Part shown: positions 1 through 7,564 of the stretch, piece after piece | Numbering within the stretch: the stretch's first letter is position 1 | Layout of the letters: every line of letters begins with the position of its first letter | Assembly: GCF_902506375.1 (NCBI RefSeq) | Contig: NZ_LR733284.1 | Coordinates: 686,071-750,070 of the forward strand | Source: Microbacterium sp. 8M | Lineage (GTDB): Bacteria; Actinomycetota; Actinomycetes; Actinomycetales; Microbacteriaceae | DNA length: 64,000 bases | Direction of reading: 5' to 3' | Made by a program: the position numbers and the translations under genes | The notes under the pieces: generated by a model | The model's database searches: none | Told to the model about the DNA's origin: nothing | What the model saw: only the letters and a program-made list of their open reading frames with translations

Positions 1-1
1 C

Positions 2-307
2 ACGTTCAACCCGACCGAGGTCGCGGACAACATGAAGAAATACGGCGGCTTCATCCCCGGCATCCGCGCGGGACGGCCCACGGCCGAGTACCTCGACTAC
101 GTGCTCACCCGCATCACCCTGCCGGGATCCCTGTACCTCGGCATCATCGCGCTCATCCCGCTGATCGCCCTGGCCACGGTCGGCGCGAACCAGAACTTCC
201 CGTTCGGCGGCGCCTCGATCCTGATCATCGTCGGTGTCGGTCTGGAGACGGTCAAGCAGATCGACGCGCAGCTGCAGCAGCGACACTACGAAGGGCTTCT
301 CCGATGA
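2..307 (+). CDS. secY: Preprotein translocase SecY, C-terminal part
   Basis: The frame is open from the first bases of the window, so this is only the last ~101 residues of the channel subunit of the SecYEG translocon in the cytoplasmic membrane. The conserved SecY stretch NMKKYGGFIPGIRAGRPT is visible, followed by the two final membrane segments and the cytoplasmic tail motif VGLETVKQIDAQL. The stop overlaps the adk start by four bases (ATGA), the usual translational coupling in the spc operon. The identification is firm; the N-terminal four fifths lie outside the window. Confidence 0.97.
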   Translation, partial: TFNPTEVADNMKKYGGFIPGIRAGRPTAEYLDYVLTRITLPGSLYLGIIALIPLIALATVGANQNFPFGGASILIIVGVGLETVKQIDAQLQQRHYEGLLR

Positions 308-918
308 CGGCATCCGCCACCTCCACCGCACGCCTGCTGATCGTGGGCCCGCAGGGTTCCGGCAAGGGCACGCAGGGAGCGCGGATCGCCGAGGCCTACG
401 GCATCCCCGTGGTCTCCACGGGCGACATCTTCCGCGCCAACATCAAGGAGGGCACGCCCCTCGGCAAGCAGGTCACGGCCATCCTCGACGCCGGCGATCT
501 GGTCTCCGACGAGCTCACCGGTGCGCTGGTGCGCGACCGGCTCTCGCAGCCCGACGCGGAGGCGGGCTTCCTGCTCGACGGCTACCCGCGCAACGCGGCG
601 CAGGTCGAGGACCTCGACGCGTTCCTGGGAGAGCAGGGGGTCGGGCTCGACGCCGTCATCCTCCTCGACGTGCCGCGCGAGGAGAGCATCGCCCGCATCA
701 CCGTGCGTGCGGCGGAGCAGGGGCGCGGCGACGACACCCCGGATGCCATCGAGAAGCGCCTGGACATCTACGAGGCGCAGACGGCGCCGATCCTCGAGGT
801 CTACGGCGCCCGCGGCATCGTCGACCGGATCGACGGCGTCGGCAGCCTGGACGAGATCACCGAGCGCATCTTCGCGGCGCTGAGCGCCCGTGGCCTCGTG
901 CGCACGGCTGCGGTCTGA
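304..918 (+). CDS. adk: Adenylate kinase
   Basis: Converts ATP + AMP to 2 ADP in the cytoplasm. The 204-residue protein has the P-loop GPQGSGKGTQ at residues 15-24, the AMP-binding stretch STGDIFRANIKEGTPLG, and DGYPRN near residue 90. The lid region is short with no four-Cys zinc site, the compact form common in actinobacteria. It overlaps secY by ATGA and is followed after one base by map, so secY-adk-map form one transcription unit. A nine-residue Ala/Ser/Thr-rich N-terminal extension precedes the usual start of the fold. Confidence 0.97.
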   Translation: MTASATSTARLLIVGPQGSGKGTQGARIAEAYGIPVVSTGDIFRANIKEGTPLGKQVTAILDAGDLVSDELTGALVRDRLSQPDAEAGFLLDGYPRNAAQVEDLDAFLGEQGVGLDAVILLDVPREESIARITVRAAEQGRGDDTPDAIEKRLDIYEAQTAPILEVYGARGIVDRIDGVGSLDEITERIFAALSARGLVRTAAV

Positions 919-919
919 C

Positions 920-1771
920 GTGGCGTTCCGCCGCTCCATCTACAAGAGCCGCGCCCAGCTGGAGGCGATGGTCGAGCCAGGGCTCATCACCGCCGCCGCG
1001 CTGGCCACGGTGCGTGATGCGGTACGCCCCGGGATCACCACGGGCGAGCTCGACGCCATCGCCGACCGTGTGATCACCGATCGCGGCGCCGAGTCGAACT
1101 TCAAGCTCGTGCGCGGATACCGGCACACCACCTGCATCTCCGTGAACGACCAGGTCGTGCACGGGATCCCCGGATCCCGCGTGCTGCAGCCGGGCGACAT
1201 CGTCTCGATCGACTGCGGGGCGCAGTACCGCGGCTGGAACGGCGACAGCGCCATCACCGTCATCGTCCCGGGTTCCGACGACGCCGCCCTCGCGGGCATC
1301 CGCGAGACGCTGTCGGACGTGACCGAGGGATCCATGTGGGCCGGCATCGCCGCGATGGCGACCGCTACGCACCTCGGCGACATCAGCGCGGCCATCGAGG
1401 ACCACATCCTCGCCGCAGGTCCCTCGCCGGTCTCCGGCAAACCGTACGGGATCCTGCGCGAGTACGTCGGCCACGGCATCGGCCGCAAGATGCACGAGGC
1501 ACCCAGCCTGTTCAACTACCGCACGTCCGACCGCGGTGCCGAGGTGCGTCCCGGCCTGGTGCTGGCGATCGAGCCCATGGTCACCGCGGGCTCGGAGCGC
1601 ACCTACGTCGAGGACGACGACTGGACCGTCACCACGACCGACGGCTCGGACGGCTCGCACTGGGAGCACAGCGTCGCGCTGCACGACGACGGCATCTGGG
1701 TGCTCACGGCCGCGGACGGCGGTGCGGCGGGCCTCGCCCCGTTCGGGATCACGCCAGCGTCGATCGCGTAG
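920..1771 (+). CDS. map: Methionine aminopeptidase, type I
   Basis: Removes the initiator methionine from nascent proteins. I chose the GTG at 920, one base after the adk stop (MAFRRSIYKSRAQLE, 283 aa); an earlier in-frame start would overlap adk. The metal ligands are all present: the Asp pair in SIDCGAQYRGWNGDSA, His in GHGIGRKMHEAP, Glu in LAIEPMVTAG and Glu in WEHSVALHDDGI. Substrate-site histidine is in NDQVVHGIPG. In most actinobacteria infA follows closely; here about 2.4 kb of other material separates them. Confidence 0.96.
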   Translation: MAFRRSIYKSRAQLEAMVEPGLITAAALATVRDAVRPGITTGELDAIADRVITDRGAESNFKLVRGYRHTTCISVNDQVVHGIPGSRVLQPGDIVSIDCGAQYRGWNGDSAITVIVPGSDDAALAGIRETLSDVTEGSMWAGIAAMATATHLGDISAAIEDHILAAGPSPVSGKPYGILREYVGHGIGRKMHEAPSLFNYRTSDRGAEVRPGLVLAIEPMVTAGSERTYVEDDDWTVTTTDGSDGSHWEHSVALHDDGIWVLTAADGGAAGLAPFGITPASIA

Positions 1772-1810
1772 CGCGCTCCGTCGGGCGCCGCATCGGTCGG
1801 ACCTGAACTT

Positions 1811-1881
1811 CGCGAGAAACCAGATCCAGCATGAAACCCGTCTTCTGTGCGTAGGTCTCATGCTGGATCTGGTTTCTCGCG
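1811..1881. repeat. Long palindrome A between map and the nuclease-like gene
   Basis: Left arm 1811-1834 (CGCGAGAAACCAGATCCAGC then ATGA) is matched perfectly by its reverse complement at 1858-1881, with a 23-base centre. The right arm also encodes the last seven codons and the TGA of the minus-strand gene (REKPDPA-stop). It sits between two convergent genes and could act as a bidirectional terminator. Palindromes B (2971-3039) and C (7424-7492) share its central CATGAGACC...GGTCTCATG type core. Confidence 0.9.
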
Positions 1882-2871
1882 GGCGACGGAGCGAAGGCGA
1901 GAGACCTCGCGAGGGCGGCGGTGCAAGGTTGCGAGCATTGCGGTCTCGCGGGGACGCACGAGGGGCACGCCGGCGGCACCCAGGGCGCGGCACAGCGGGT
2001 CGATTCTCCACGCGTCGGCGAGTTCCCATCTGGCGAACGGGTGGCCATGCCGTCGAAGCCGATCTTCTCGCCGCTTCTCCTCGCGCAGATGCTCGGCAGC
2101 CGTCTCCGGGTCCCTCAGCTCGTATTTCCCCCAACCGTCCGATTCACCCACGGCGCCGACCGAGCGAAACAGGAAGTCGACTCGGTCGACGACTCCCTCG
2201 TAACGGAACTCGGGCTGCAGCTCCGGGACCTCGTAACCGCACCAGGAGATTACGGCACGGCTGACGCTCTCGGCCGGCGACTCCGAGCGACCGTCGGCCT
2301 GCTCCCACAGCCGGCGCAATTGGGCAGAACCACGCGAGGTGGCCTGCGCCGCTGCGTGCGAGCGCAGAATCTCGATCCGCTGCGTGCCGCCCTGCCGTGA
2401 CGAGATCGCGGCGTCGACGACGGCGAGCGCCTGCGCAGGCGGTAGGACCCGCGCCAGATCCACCGTGGTGTCAAGCAACGACGTGACCAACAGCGAGCCT
2501 CGGCGCTCGACGGTCCGGGGATCCGTGCTGGTGTGCACGCAGACGTCGCCGAAGCGCCGTGAATGCGCGCGGCCGGGGTCGAAGACGTGGATGTCCCGCG
2601 CCTCGCCGAAACGCGGCAGCCCATGAGCGACCGCCGCGGACTCCAGGCACAGCACGGCGTCCGGATGGGTCCGCGCGAAGGCGTGCACCCGCGCGGCGTA
2701 GAGGTCCCAAGGTGCAAGCTCCGCGTAGGGCTTCGTCGGCGCATAGACCCCGGCGCGGATCCGCCGATACGCCGAGGTGTCGAGCTCAATCCCGCGAGCA
2801 CGCGCCTCGGCCCGCGTCACCAGGGGTATGGGGGAGACCAGCGTGGCGCGGTCGGCAAGCGCAAGCGGCAT
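1858..2871 (-). CDS. AbiEi-like / DUF559-type putative nuclease protein
   Basis: A 337-residue protein of a type frequent in actinobacteria but with no proven function. The first ~45 residues (RAEARARGI...YRRIRAGVYAP) resemble the winged-helix start of AbiEi-type antitoxins. The C-terminal third resembles Vsr/DUF559 endonuclease folds: Glu201, Asp231 in VDRVDFLF, and EXDG...KY at residues 243-250 fit a PD-(D/E)XK active site. The chosen ATG at 2871 gives MPLALADRATL; a longer open frame upstream has no family similarity. Palindrome A supplies its last codons and stop, and its 5' end is duplicated at 3049-3175. The gene interrupts the usual map-infA neighbourhood, so acquisition by insertion is likely. 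Family placement is inference from motifs. Confidence 0.8.
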   Translation of the reverse strand: MPLALADRATLVSPIPLVTRAEARARGIELDTSAYRRIRAGVYAPTKPYAELAPWDLYAARVHAFARTHPDAVLCLESAAVAHGLPRFGEARDIHVFDPGRAHSRRFGDVCVHTSTDPRTVERRGSLLVTSLLDTTVDLARVLPPAQALAVVDAAISSRQGGTQRIEILRSHAAAQATSRGSAQLRRLWEQADGRSESPAESVSRAVISWCGYEVPELQPEFRYEGVVDRVDFLFRSVGAVGESDGWGKYELRDPETAAEHLREEKRREDRLRRHGHPFARWELADAWRIDPLCRALGAAGVPLVRPRETAMLATLHRRPREVSRLRSVAREKPDPA

Positions 2872-2970
2872 GTGACCAGAGTGCGTGACGCCGGCCGGGC
2901 AGAACGGGCGTCCCCGGTTTCGGTGCACAACGTGGCACGCCGGCACACTGTGTAGGGCGGAGCCGCCACC

Positions 2971-3039
2971 GCGAGAAACCGAATCCAGCATGAGACCCAC
3001 GTTCTGCGGGTAGGTCTCATGCTGGATCTGGTTTCTCGC
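2971..3039. repeat. Long palindrome B upstream of the nuclease-like gene
   Basis: Left arm 2971-2999 (GCGAGAAACC-GAATCCAGC-ATGAGACCCA) and right arm 3011-3039 are reverse complements with three mismatches around an 11-base loop. The arms are nearly the same as those of palindrome A, so the two copies bracket the nuclease-like gene. The copy lies between the two halves of a 127-bp direct repeat. Confidence 0.9.
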
Positions 3040-3048
3040 CGGAGGGAG

Positions 3049-3175
3049 CCGCGAGCACGCGCCTCGGCCCGCGTCACCAGGGGTATGGGGGAGACCAGCG
3101 TGGCGCGGTCGGCAAGCGCAAGCGGCATGTGACCAGAGTGCGTGACGCCGGCCGGGCAGAACGGGCGTCCCCGGT
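3049..3175. repeat. 127-bp exact direct repeat, second copy (first at 2792-2918)
   Basis: Base-for-base identical to 2792-2918. The repeated block holds the first ~26 codons of the minus-strand nuclease-like gene and about 47 bp of its upstream region, so this copy is a stranded 5' gene end that runs into unrelated sequence after those codons. Palindrome B and a 52-base spacer lie between the two copies. Confidence 0.95.
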
Positions 3176-3280
3176 CCGCAGGTCGCTGCCGGCGTCGCCA
3201 GGCTCGACGATGCGATCGCGAAGATCGAGCCCGTGCTGACCCCGGTGCACAACGCCCTGACGATCCTGCCGAAGGCGCTC
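3176..3280 (+). pseudogene. 105-bp displaced fragment of the DUF4012 gene
   Basis: Identical to the reverse complement of 18714-18818, an internal part of the DUF4012-domain gene about 15.5 kb away (the codons around VAAGVARLDDAIAKIEPV and LTPVHNALTILPKAL). The match starts exactly where the 127-bp direct repeat ends and stops abruptly at both edges. It has no start codon or regulatory signals of its own and is best read as a recombination scar. The rest of the gap from 3281 to 3388 is the leader of the downstream gene; I see nothing else in it. Confidence 0.93.
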
Positions 3281-3388
3281 ACGGCACGGCGCAAACGTCT
3301 CCCACGGGCCTCAAAGGCTGCGCACGGCACAATGGGAGGACATAGCTGAGCGGATCCGTCGGGCGGGTCCGGACAAGGAGACACACAC

Positions 3389-4060
3389 ATGGCCGCTGCC
3401 AAGGGCAGGACCAACGGGTTCGCCATCGGAATCACCGCCGCCGTCGTCGCCGTGCTCATCGCACTGGTCGGCGTCGTCGTCTGGCTGAACAACAAGGCCA
3501 CGGACGCGGGTCCGGCGCCCAAGAGCTCGATCATCAACTCCGAGACCGGGGCCGTGACCACGGGCACGGGCAAGGAGAAGGTCGCGCTGTATGTCGACTT
3601 CCAATGTCCGATCTGCAAACAGTTCGAGACCGAGTACGGCTCCACCCTGCAGTCGCTCGCGAAGGAGGACAAGATCACGCTCGAGTACCACCCGATCGCG
3701 ATCCTGGACCGCTACTCGCAGGGCACCAACTACTCGTCGCGCGCCGCCGCTGCGGCGTACGCCGTGGCGCAGGAGAACCCGGACAAGTTCCTCGACTACC
3801 TCAACATCCTGTTCGAGAACCAGCCGACCGAGAACACTCCGGGACTCACCGACCAGCAGCTGATCGACTACGCCAAGCAGGTCGGCGCCGACAAGGCCGA
3901 GGCCACCATCAAGGCGAACACGTTCTTCAAGTTCCCGACGGCGCAGGCCACCGCGCACAAGATTCAGGGGACGCCGACCATCGAGATCAACGGCGAGCGC
4001 CTCGACACCAGCAAGCAGGCCGACGTCGCGAAGCTGCAGAAGATCGTCGACCAGAAGTAA
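3389..4060 (+). CDS. Membrane-anchored DsbA-family thioredoxin-fold protein
   Basis: 223 residues with a single N-terminal membrane anchor (residues 11-33) and an extracytoplasmic DsbA/BdbD-like domain. The redox motif CPIC is at residues 73-76 after YVDFQ, and a GTPTIEING stretch carries the cis-proline loop. It probably catalyses disulfide formation or exchange in exported proteins. The start is supported by AAGGAG at 3374, nine bases before the ATG. It lies directly upstream of infA on the same strand but with a separate promoter in between (4071-4098). Oxidase versus reductase direction cannot be told from sequence. Confidence 0.9.
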   Translation: MAAAKGRTNGFAIGITAAVVAVLIALVGVVVWLNNKATDAGPAPKSSIINSETGAVTTGTGKEKVALYVDFQCPICKQFETEYGSTLQSLAKEDKITLEYHPIAILDRYSQGTNYSSRAAAAAYAVAQENPDKFLDYLNILFENQPTENTPGLTDQQLIDYAKQVGADKAEATIKANTFFKFPTAQATAHKIQGTPTIEINGERLDTSKQADVAKLQKIVDQK

Positions 4061-4070
4061 CTCCCGCATT

Positions 4071-4098
4071 TTGCGGATCCGCGGATCCGGACTACCAT
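4071..4098 (+). promoter_or_regulatory. Candidate promoter of infA
   Basis: TTGCGG (4071-4076), 16-base spacer, TACCAT (4093-4098), about 105 bases upstream of the infA start. The spacer holds two GGATCC units. This would give the translation genes infA to rplQ their own transcription start. Confidence 0.5.
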
Positions 4099-4202
4099 AG
4101 ATCTTTGGTGCTTTGCGCCTTGATCCGGCGTGTCCGGATCCGCATCCACCACACCACCCACCCACCGCAGATCGACCGGTCTGCACAAGCGTCAGCGAGG
4201 CT

Positions 4203-4424
4203 ATGGCTAAGAAAGACGGTGTCATCGAGATCGAGGGCGTCGTGTCCGAGGCGCTGCCCAACGCGATGTTCCGCGTTGAGCTCACGAACGGGCACAAGGT
4301 CCTTGCAACGATCTCCGGCAAGATGCGGCAGAACTACATCCGCATCATCCCCGAGGATCGCGTCGTCGTGGAGCTCTCGCCCTACGACCTCACGCGCGGC
4401 CGCATCGTCTACCGCTACCGCTAG
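4203..4424 (+). CDS. infA: Translation initiation factor IF-1
   Basis: 73 residues, the exact family length, starting [14 protein letters not shown] and consisting of a single OB fold ([41 protein letters not shown], given in part). IF-1 binds the A site of the 30S subunit during initiation. An in-frame ATG at 4113 would add 30 Pro/His-rich residues unlike any IF-1, so the start at 4203 was chosen. It heads the infA-rpmJ-rpsM-rpsK-rpoA-rplQ group. Confidence 0.98.
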   Translation: MAKKDGVIEIEGVVSEALPNAMFRVELTNGHKVLATISGKMRQNYIRIIPEDRVVVELSPYDLTRGRIVYRYR

Positions 4425-4490
4425 GCCGGTCGAGAAGTAACACCCCAGGCGCTCGCGCCTGCCCGGTGAAGACAGCGATAAGGAAACAAC

Positions 4491-4607
4491 ATGAAGGTCA
4501 ACCCCAGCGTCAAGCCGATCTGCGACCACTGCAAGGTGATCCGTCGCCACGGCCGCGTCATGGTGATCTGCAAGAGCAACCCGCGCCACAAGCAGCGCCA
4601 GGGTTGA
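4491..4607 (+). CDS. rpmJ: 50S ribosomal protein L36
   Basis: A 38-residue protein starting [20 protein letters not shown]. Cys11, Cys14, Cys27 and His33 form the zinc site of the metal-binding (C+) form of L36. The start follows AAGGAAACA at 4480-4488. L36 stabilises the 50S subunit near the peptidyl-transferase region. It lies 66 bases after infA and 183 bases before rpsM in the standard order. Confidence 0.98.
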   Translation: MKVNPSVKPICDHCKVIRRHGRVMVICKSNPRHKQRQG

Positions 4608-4632
4608 GCCTTCGGGCTCCGGCCCGAAGCTC
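4606..4632 (+). terminator. Hairpin overlapping the rpmJ stop
   Basis: GAGCCTTCGGGC (4606-4617) pairs with GCCCGAAGCTC (4622-4632) with one bulged base and a four-base loop. There is no following T run, so partial termination, attenuation or mRNA processing before rpsM is more likely than full termination. The remaining leader up to 4790 is GC-rich and structured but holds no gene I can see. Confidence 0.4.
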
Positions 4633-4790
4633 TCGCGATCTCACAACTCAATACGACTACGGCAGGATCAGAACCCTGCACGGACCGGGGCCCCTCGACG
4701 GGCGCATCGGACCGGGCAGGGGGACACCTCGGGCGGAGGCCCGGGCACCGATCCTGCTCCACACCTCCACAACACTCCAGGAGTTACCGC

Positions 4791-5165
4791 ATGGCACGTC
4801 TTGCCGGCGTCGACATCCCGCGCGACAAGCGCGTGGTGATCGCCCTCACGTACATCTACGGCATCGGCCGTACCCGCTCGGTCGAGATCCTCAAGGCCAC
4901 CGAGATCGACGAGTCGATCCGCGTCAAGGACCTCACCGACGACCAGCTCGTCGCCCTCCGCGACTACATCGAAGGCACCTACAAGGTGGAGGGTGACCTC
5001 CGTCGTGAGGTCGCCGCCGACATCCGCCGCAAGGTCGAGATCGGCTCCTACGAGGGTCTCCGTCACCGCCGTGGCCTGCCGGTCCGCGGTCAGCGCACCA
5101 AGACCAACGCGCGCACCCGCAAGGGCCCGAAGCGCACCGTCGCCGGCAAGAAGAAGGCCCGCTAA
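4791..5165 (+). CDS. rpsM: 30S ribosomal protein S13
   Basis: 124 residues beginning [20 protein letters not shown], with the helix-two-turn-helix [10 protein letters not shown] and the basic C-terminal tail ([20 protein letters not shown]). S13 sits at the head of the 30S subunit and contacts the P-site tRNA and the 50S subunit. The Shine-Dalgarno AGGAG is at 4780. The next gene, rpsK, follows after 27 bases, consistent with cotranscription. Confidence 0.98.
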   Translation: MARLAGVDIPRDKRVVIALTYIYGIGRTRSVEILKATEIDESIRVKDLTDDQLVALRDYIEGTYKVEGDLRREVAADIRRKVEIGSYEGLRHRRGLPVRGQRTKTNARTRKGPKRTVAGKKKAR

Positions 5166-5192
5166 GCGGCCAGGGATTAGGAGAACACTTTC

Positions 5193-5591
5193 ATGGCTGC
5201 ACCCAAGGCCGCCGCGCGCAAGCCGCGCCGCAAGGAGAAGAAGAACATCGCGCTGGGCCAGGCCCACATCAAGTCGACGTTCAACAACACCATCGTCTCG
5301 ATCACCGACCCGTCCGGCGCTGTCATCAGCTGGGCCTCGTCCGGTGGCGTGGGCTTCAAGGGCTCGCGCAAGTCGACGCCGTACGCCGCCGGCATGGCCG
5401 CGGAGTCCGCTGCCCGCCAGGCGCAGGAGCACGGCGTCAAGAAGGTCGACGTCTTCGTGAAGGGTCCGGGCTCCGGCCGCGAGACCGCGATCCGCTCGCT
5501 GCAGGCCGCCGGCCTCGAGGTGGGTTCGATCCAGGATGTGACGCCGCAGGCGCACAACGGCTGCCGCCCGCCGAAGCGCCGCCGCGTCTGA
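5193..5591 (+). CDS. rpsK: 30S ribosomal protein S11
   Basis: 132 residues with the S11 hallmarks [40 protein letters not shown] and the tail [18 protein letters not shown]. It forms part of the 30S platform near the anticodon-codon site. Start is supported by TTAGGAG at 5176. In many actinobacteria rpsD comes next; here rpoA follows directly after 134 bases, and that gap holds a dispersed repeat. Confidence 0.98.
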   Translation: MAAPKAAARKPRRKEKKNIALGQAHIKSTFNNTIVSITDPSGAVISWASSGGVGFKGSRKSTPYAAGMAAESAARQAQEHGVKKVDVFVKGPGSGRETAIRSLQAAGLEVGSIQDVTPQAHNGCRPPKRRRV

Positions 5592-5600
5592 CATCGCTTC

Positions 5601-5649
5601 GAGGCGTGCTTCGGGCCCTTCGACGAGCTCAGGGACCGGAGCACGCCTC
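5601..5649. repeat. Dispersed TCGA-type repeat inside a hairpin between rpsK and rpoA
   Basis: GAGGCGTGC (5601-5609) pairs with GCACGCCTC (5641-5649). The loop holds a copy of the dispersed repeat seen elsewhere in the window (CCCTTCGACGAGCTCAGGGA, 5616-5635). The stem-loop lies inside the operon, so readthrough must occur. It may trim or modulate the level of rpoA-rplQ relative to the upstream genes. Confidence 0.7.
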
Positions 5650-5725
5650 TGCGCGAACTTCTTCACAACTCAAGACCTCACCCACACGTGTCATATAGCG
5701 GGCACGTGATCGAAAGGAACACACA

Positions 5726-6715
5726 GTGCTCATCGCACAGCGTCCCACTCTCACCGAGGAAAAGATCTCCGAGAACCGCAGCCGGTTCGTCATCGAGCCG
5801 CTCGAGCCCGGTTTCGGCTACACGATCGGCAACGCGCTGCGCCGCAGCCTGCTCTCGTCGATCCCCGGCGCGGCCGTGACGAGCGTCCGCATCGACGGCG
5901 TCCTCCACGAGTTCAGCACCATCCCCGGTGTGAAGGAGGATGTCACCGAGATCATCCTCAACATCAAGCAGCTGGTCGTCTCCTCGGAGCGCGACGAGCC
6001 CATCACCGCCTACCTGCGCAAGACGGGCGCCGGTGAGGTCACCGCGGCGGACATCTCCGCTCCGGCTGGCGTCGAGGTGCACAACCCCGAGCTGGTCATC
6101 GCGACCCTCAACGACACCGCCAAGTTCGAGCTCGAGCTCACCATCGAGCGCGGCCGTGGCTACGTGTCGGCGGCGCAGAACCGCAGCGAGTACGCCGAGG
6201 CGGGCCAGATCCCGATCGACTCGATCTACTCGCCCGTGCTCAAGGTCAGCTACCGCGTCGACGCCACCCGCGCCGGCGAGCGCACCGACTTCGACAAGCT
6301 CGTGCTGGACGTCGAGACCAAGAACTCGATCCTCCCGCGCGACGCCGTCGCCTCGGCCGGTCGCACGCTGACCGAGCTGTTCGGTCTCGCCCGCGAGCTG
6401 AACGTCGAGGCCGAGGGCATCGAGATCGGCCCCGCGCCGGTCGAGGCCGTGCTCTCCAACGAGCTGTCGATGCCGATCGAGGACCTCGACCTGTCGGTCC
6501 GCTCGTACAACTGCCTCAAGCGCGAAGGCATCAACACGGTTTCGGAGCTCGTCGCCCTCTCGGAGACGCAGCTCATGAACATCCGCAATTTCGGACAGAA
6601 GTCGGTGGACGAGGTGCGCGACAAGCTCGTCTCGCTCGGCCTGTCGCTGAAGGATTCGGTGCCCGGTTTCGACGGCGCCCACTTCTACGGCGGCTCCGAA
6701 GACGAGTCCTTCTGA
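5726..6715 (+). CDS. rpoA: RNA polymerase alpha subunit
   Basis: 329 residues. The N-terminal domain (about 1-235) carries the assembly sequence [20 protein letters not shown] and promotes alpha dimerisation and beta/beta' binding. The C-terminal domain (about 255-310) has the DNA- and activator-binding helices ([32 protein letters not shown]). Start is GTG at 5726 after AAAGGAACACACA, giving [13 protein letters not shown] as in other actinobacteria. It is cotranscribed with rplQ, 35 bases downstream. Confidence 0.98.
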   Translation: MLIAQRPTLTEEKISENRSRFVIEPLEPGFGYTIGNALRRSLLSSIPGAAVTSVRIDGVLHEFSTIPGVKEDVTEIILNIKQLVVSSERDEPITAYLRKTGAGEVTAADISAPAGVEVHNPELVIATLNDTAKFELELTIERGRGYVSAAQNRSEYAEAGQIPIDSIYSPVLKVSYRVDATRAGERTDFDKLVLDVETKNSILPRDAVASAGRTLTELFGLARELNVEAEGIEIGPAPVEAVLSNELSMPIEDLDLSVRSYNCLKREGINTVSELVALSETQLMNIRNFGQKSVDEVRDKLVSLGLSLKDSVPGFDGAHFYGGSEDESF

Positions 6716-6750
6716 TACCCGAACCTTTCCGATCCAGGAGCTAGAGAACT

Positions 6751-7326
6751 ATGCCCAAGCCCACCAAGGGTCCCCGCCTCGGAGGCGGCCCCGCCCACGA
6801 GCGTCTGCTGCTTGCGAACCTGGCTGCCCAGCTGTTCGTGCACAAGTCGATCAAGACCACCGAGACCAAGGCCAAGCGCCTGCGTCCGCTGGCTGAGCGC
6901 CTCGTCACCTTCGGCAAGCGCGGCGACCTGCACGCGCGTCGTCGCGTGCTGTCCGTGCTGCGCAACAAGGAGGCGACGCACGTGCTGTTCGCCGAGATCG
7001 CGCCGCTCGTCGCCGAGCGTGAGGGCGGCTACACCCGCATCACCAAGGTCGGCAACCGCAAGGGCGACAACGCCCCCATGGCCGTGATCGAGCTCGTGCT
7101 CGAGCCGGTCGCGCCGAAGGTCAAGAAGGCTGCTGCGAAGCCCGCCGCCAAGAAGGCGGAGAAGGCTGCTCCGGCCGCCGAGGTCGTGGAGGAGGAGGTC
7201 GTCGAGACCCCCGCCGAGACCGAGGTCGTCGAGGAGACCGTCGAGGCTCCCGCCGCTGAGGCCGCTGAGGCTCCGGCCGACGCCGAGGCTCCGGCCGAGG
7301 ACGCCGCGGAGAAGAAGGCCGAGTAA
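6751..7326 (+). CDS. rplQ: 50S ribosomal protein L17 with extended acidic tail
   Basis: Residues 1-~118 are a normal L17 ([20 protein letters not shown], then [22 protein letters not shown]). The protein continues for about 70 residues of Ala/Lys then Ala/Glu/Val/Pro repeats ([20 protein letters not shown]..., [13 protein letters not shown]), making it 191 aa instead of about 120. Such tails occur on L17 of several Actinobacteria; their role is unknown to me. It ends the operon and is followed 14 bases later by a strong hairpin. Confidence 0.97.
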   Translation: MPKPTKGPRLGGGPAHERLLLANLAAQLFVHKSIKTTETKAKRLRPLAERLVTFGKRGDLHARRRVLSVLRNKEATHVLFAEIAPLVAEREGGYTRITKVGNRKGDNAPMAVIELVLEPVAPKVKKAAAKPAAKKAEKAAPAAEVVEEEVVETPAETEVVEETVEAPAAEAAEAPADAEAPAEDAAEKKAE

Positions 7327-7340
7327 GGCCCTCGCTCGTT

Positions 7341-7378
7341 CGAAGCCCGTCGTCCCCCTTGCGGGGCGGCGGGCTTCG
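7341..7378 (+). terminator. Terminator after rplQ
   Basis: CGAAGCCCGTCGTCCCCC pairs with GGGGCGGCGGGCTTCG around a short loop, followed by TCGTCGTT. The GC-rich stem, 14 bases beyond the rplQ stop, fits an intrinsic terminator of the ribosomal operon. Confidence 0.8.
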
Positions 7379-7423
7379 TCGTTCCCCGGGGGGCGTGCGG
7401 TCTACCCTCCACGGGCCCCAAGG

Positions 7424-7492
7424 GCGAGACTCCGTTTTCAGCATGAGACGCACCAGCAGCGGGTAGGTCTCATGCAGAAAGTGGAGTTTCAC
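7424..7492. repeat. Long palindrome C
   Basis: Left arm GCGAGACTCCGTTTTCAGCA at 7424 and right arm ending in GTGGAGTTTCAC at 7492 are imperfect reverse complements. The outer arms differ from palindromes A and B, but the core GCATGAGAC...GGGTAGGTCTCATGC is the same, which places all three in one family. It lies between convergent rplQ and the GT-C gene. Confidence 0.85.
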
Positions 7493-7564
7493 GCGTCCGC
7501 GGCGTGGTCAGGCGCGAGCGCCGTCGACGCGTACGCGAGCGCCAGCGGGCGCAGGGTCGGCGCG

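Noticed and set aside
857..2134. Open frame of about 425 codons antisense to map
   Set aside because: It runs through map and palindrome A and has no ribosome site; map is certain.
1811..3039. Insertion sequence with terminal inverted repeats
   Set aside because: Each end is a complete palindrome by itself, there is no transposase motif and no short target-site duplication is evident.
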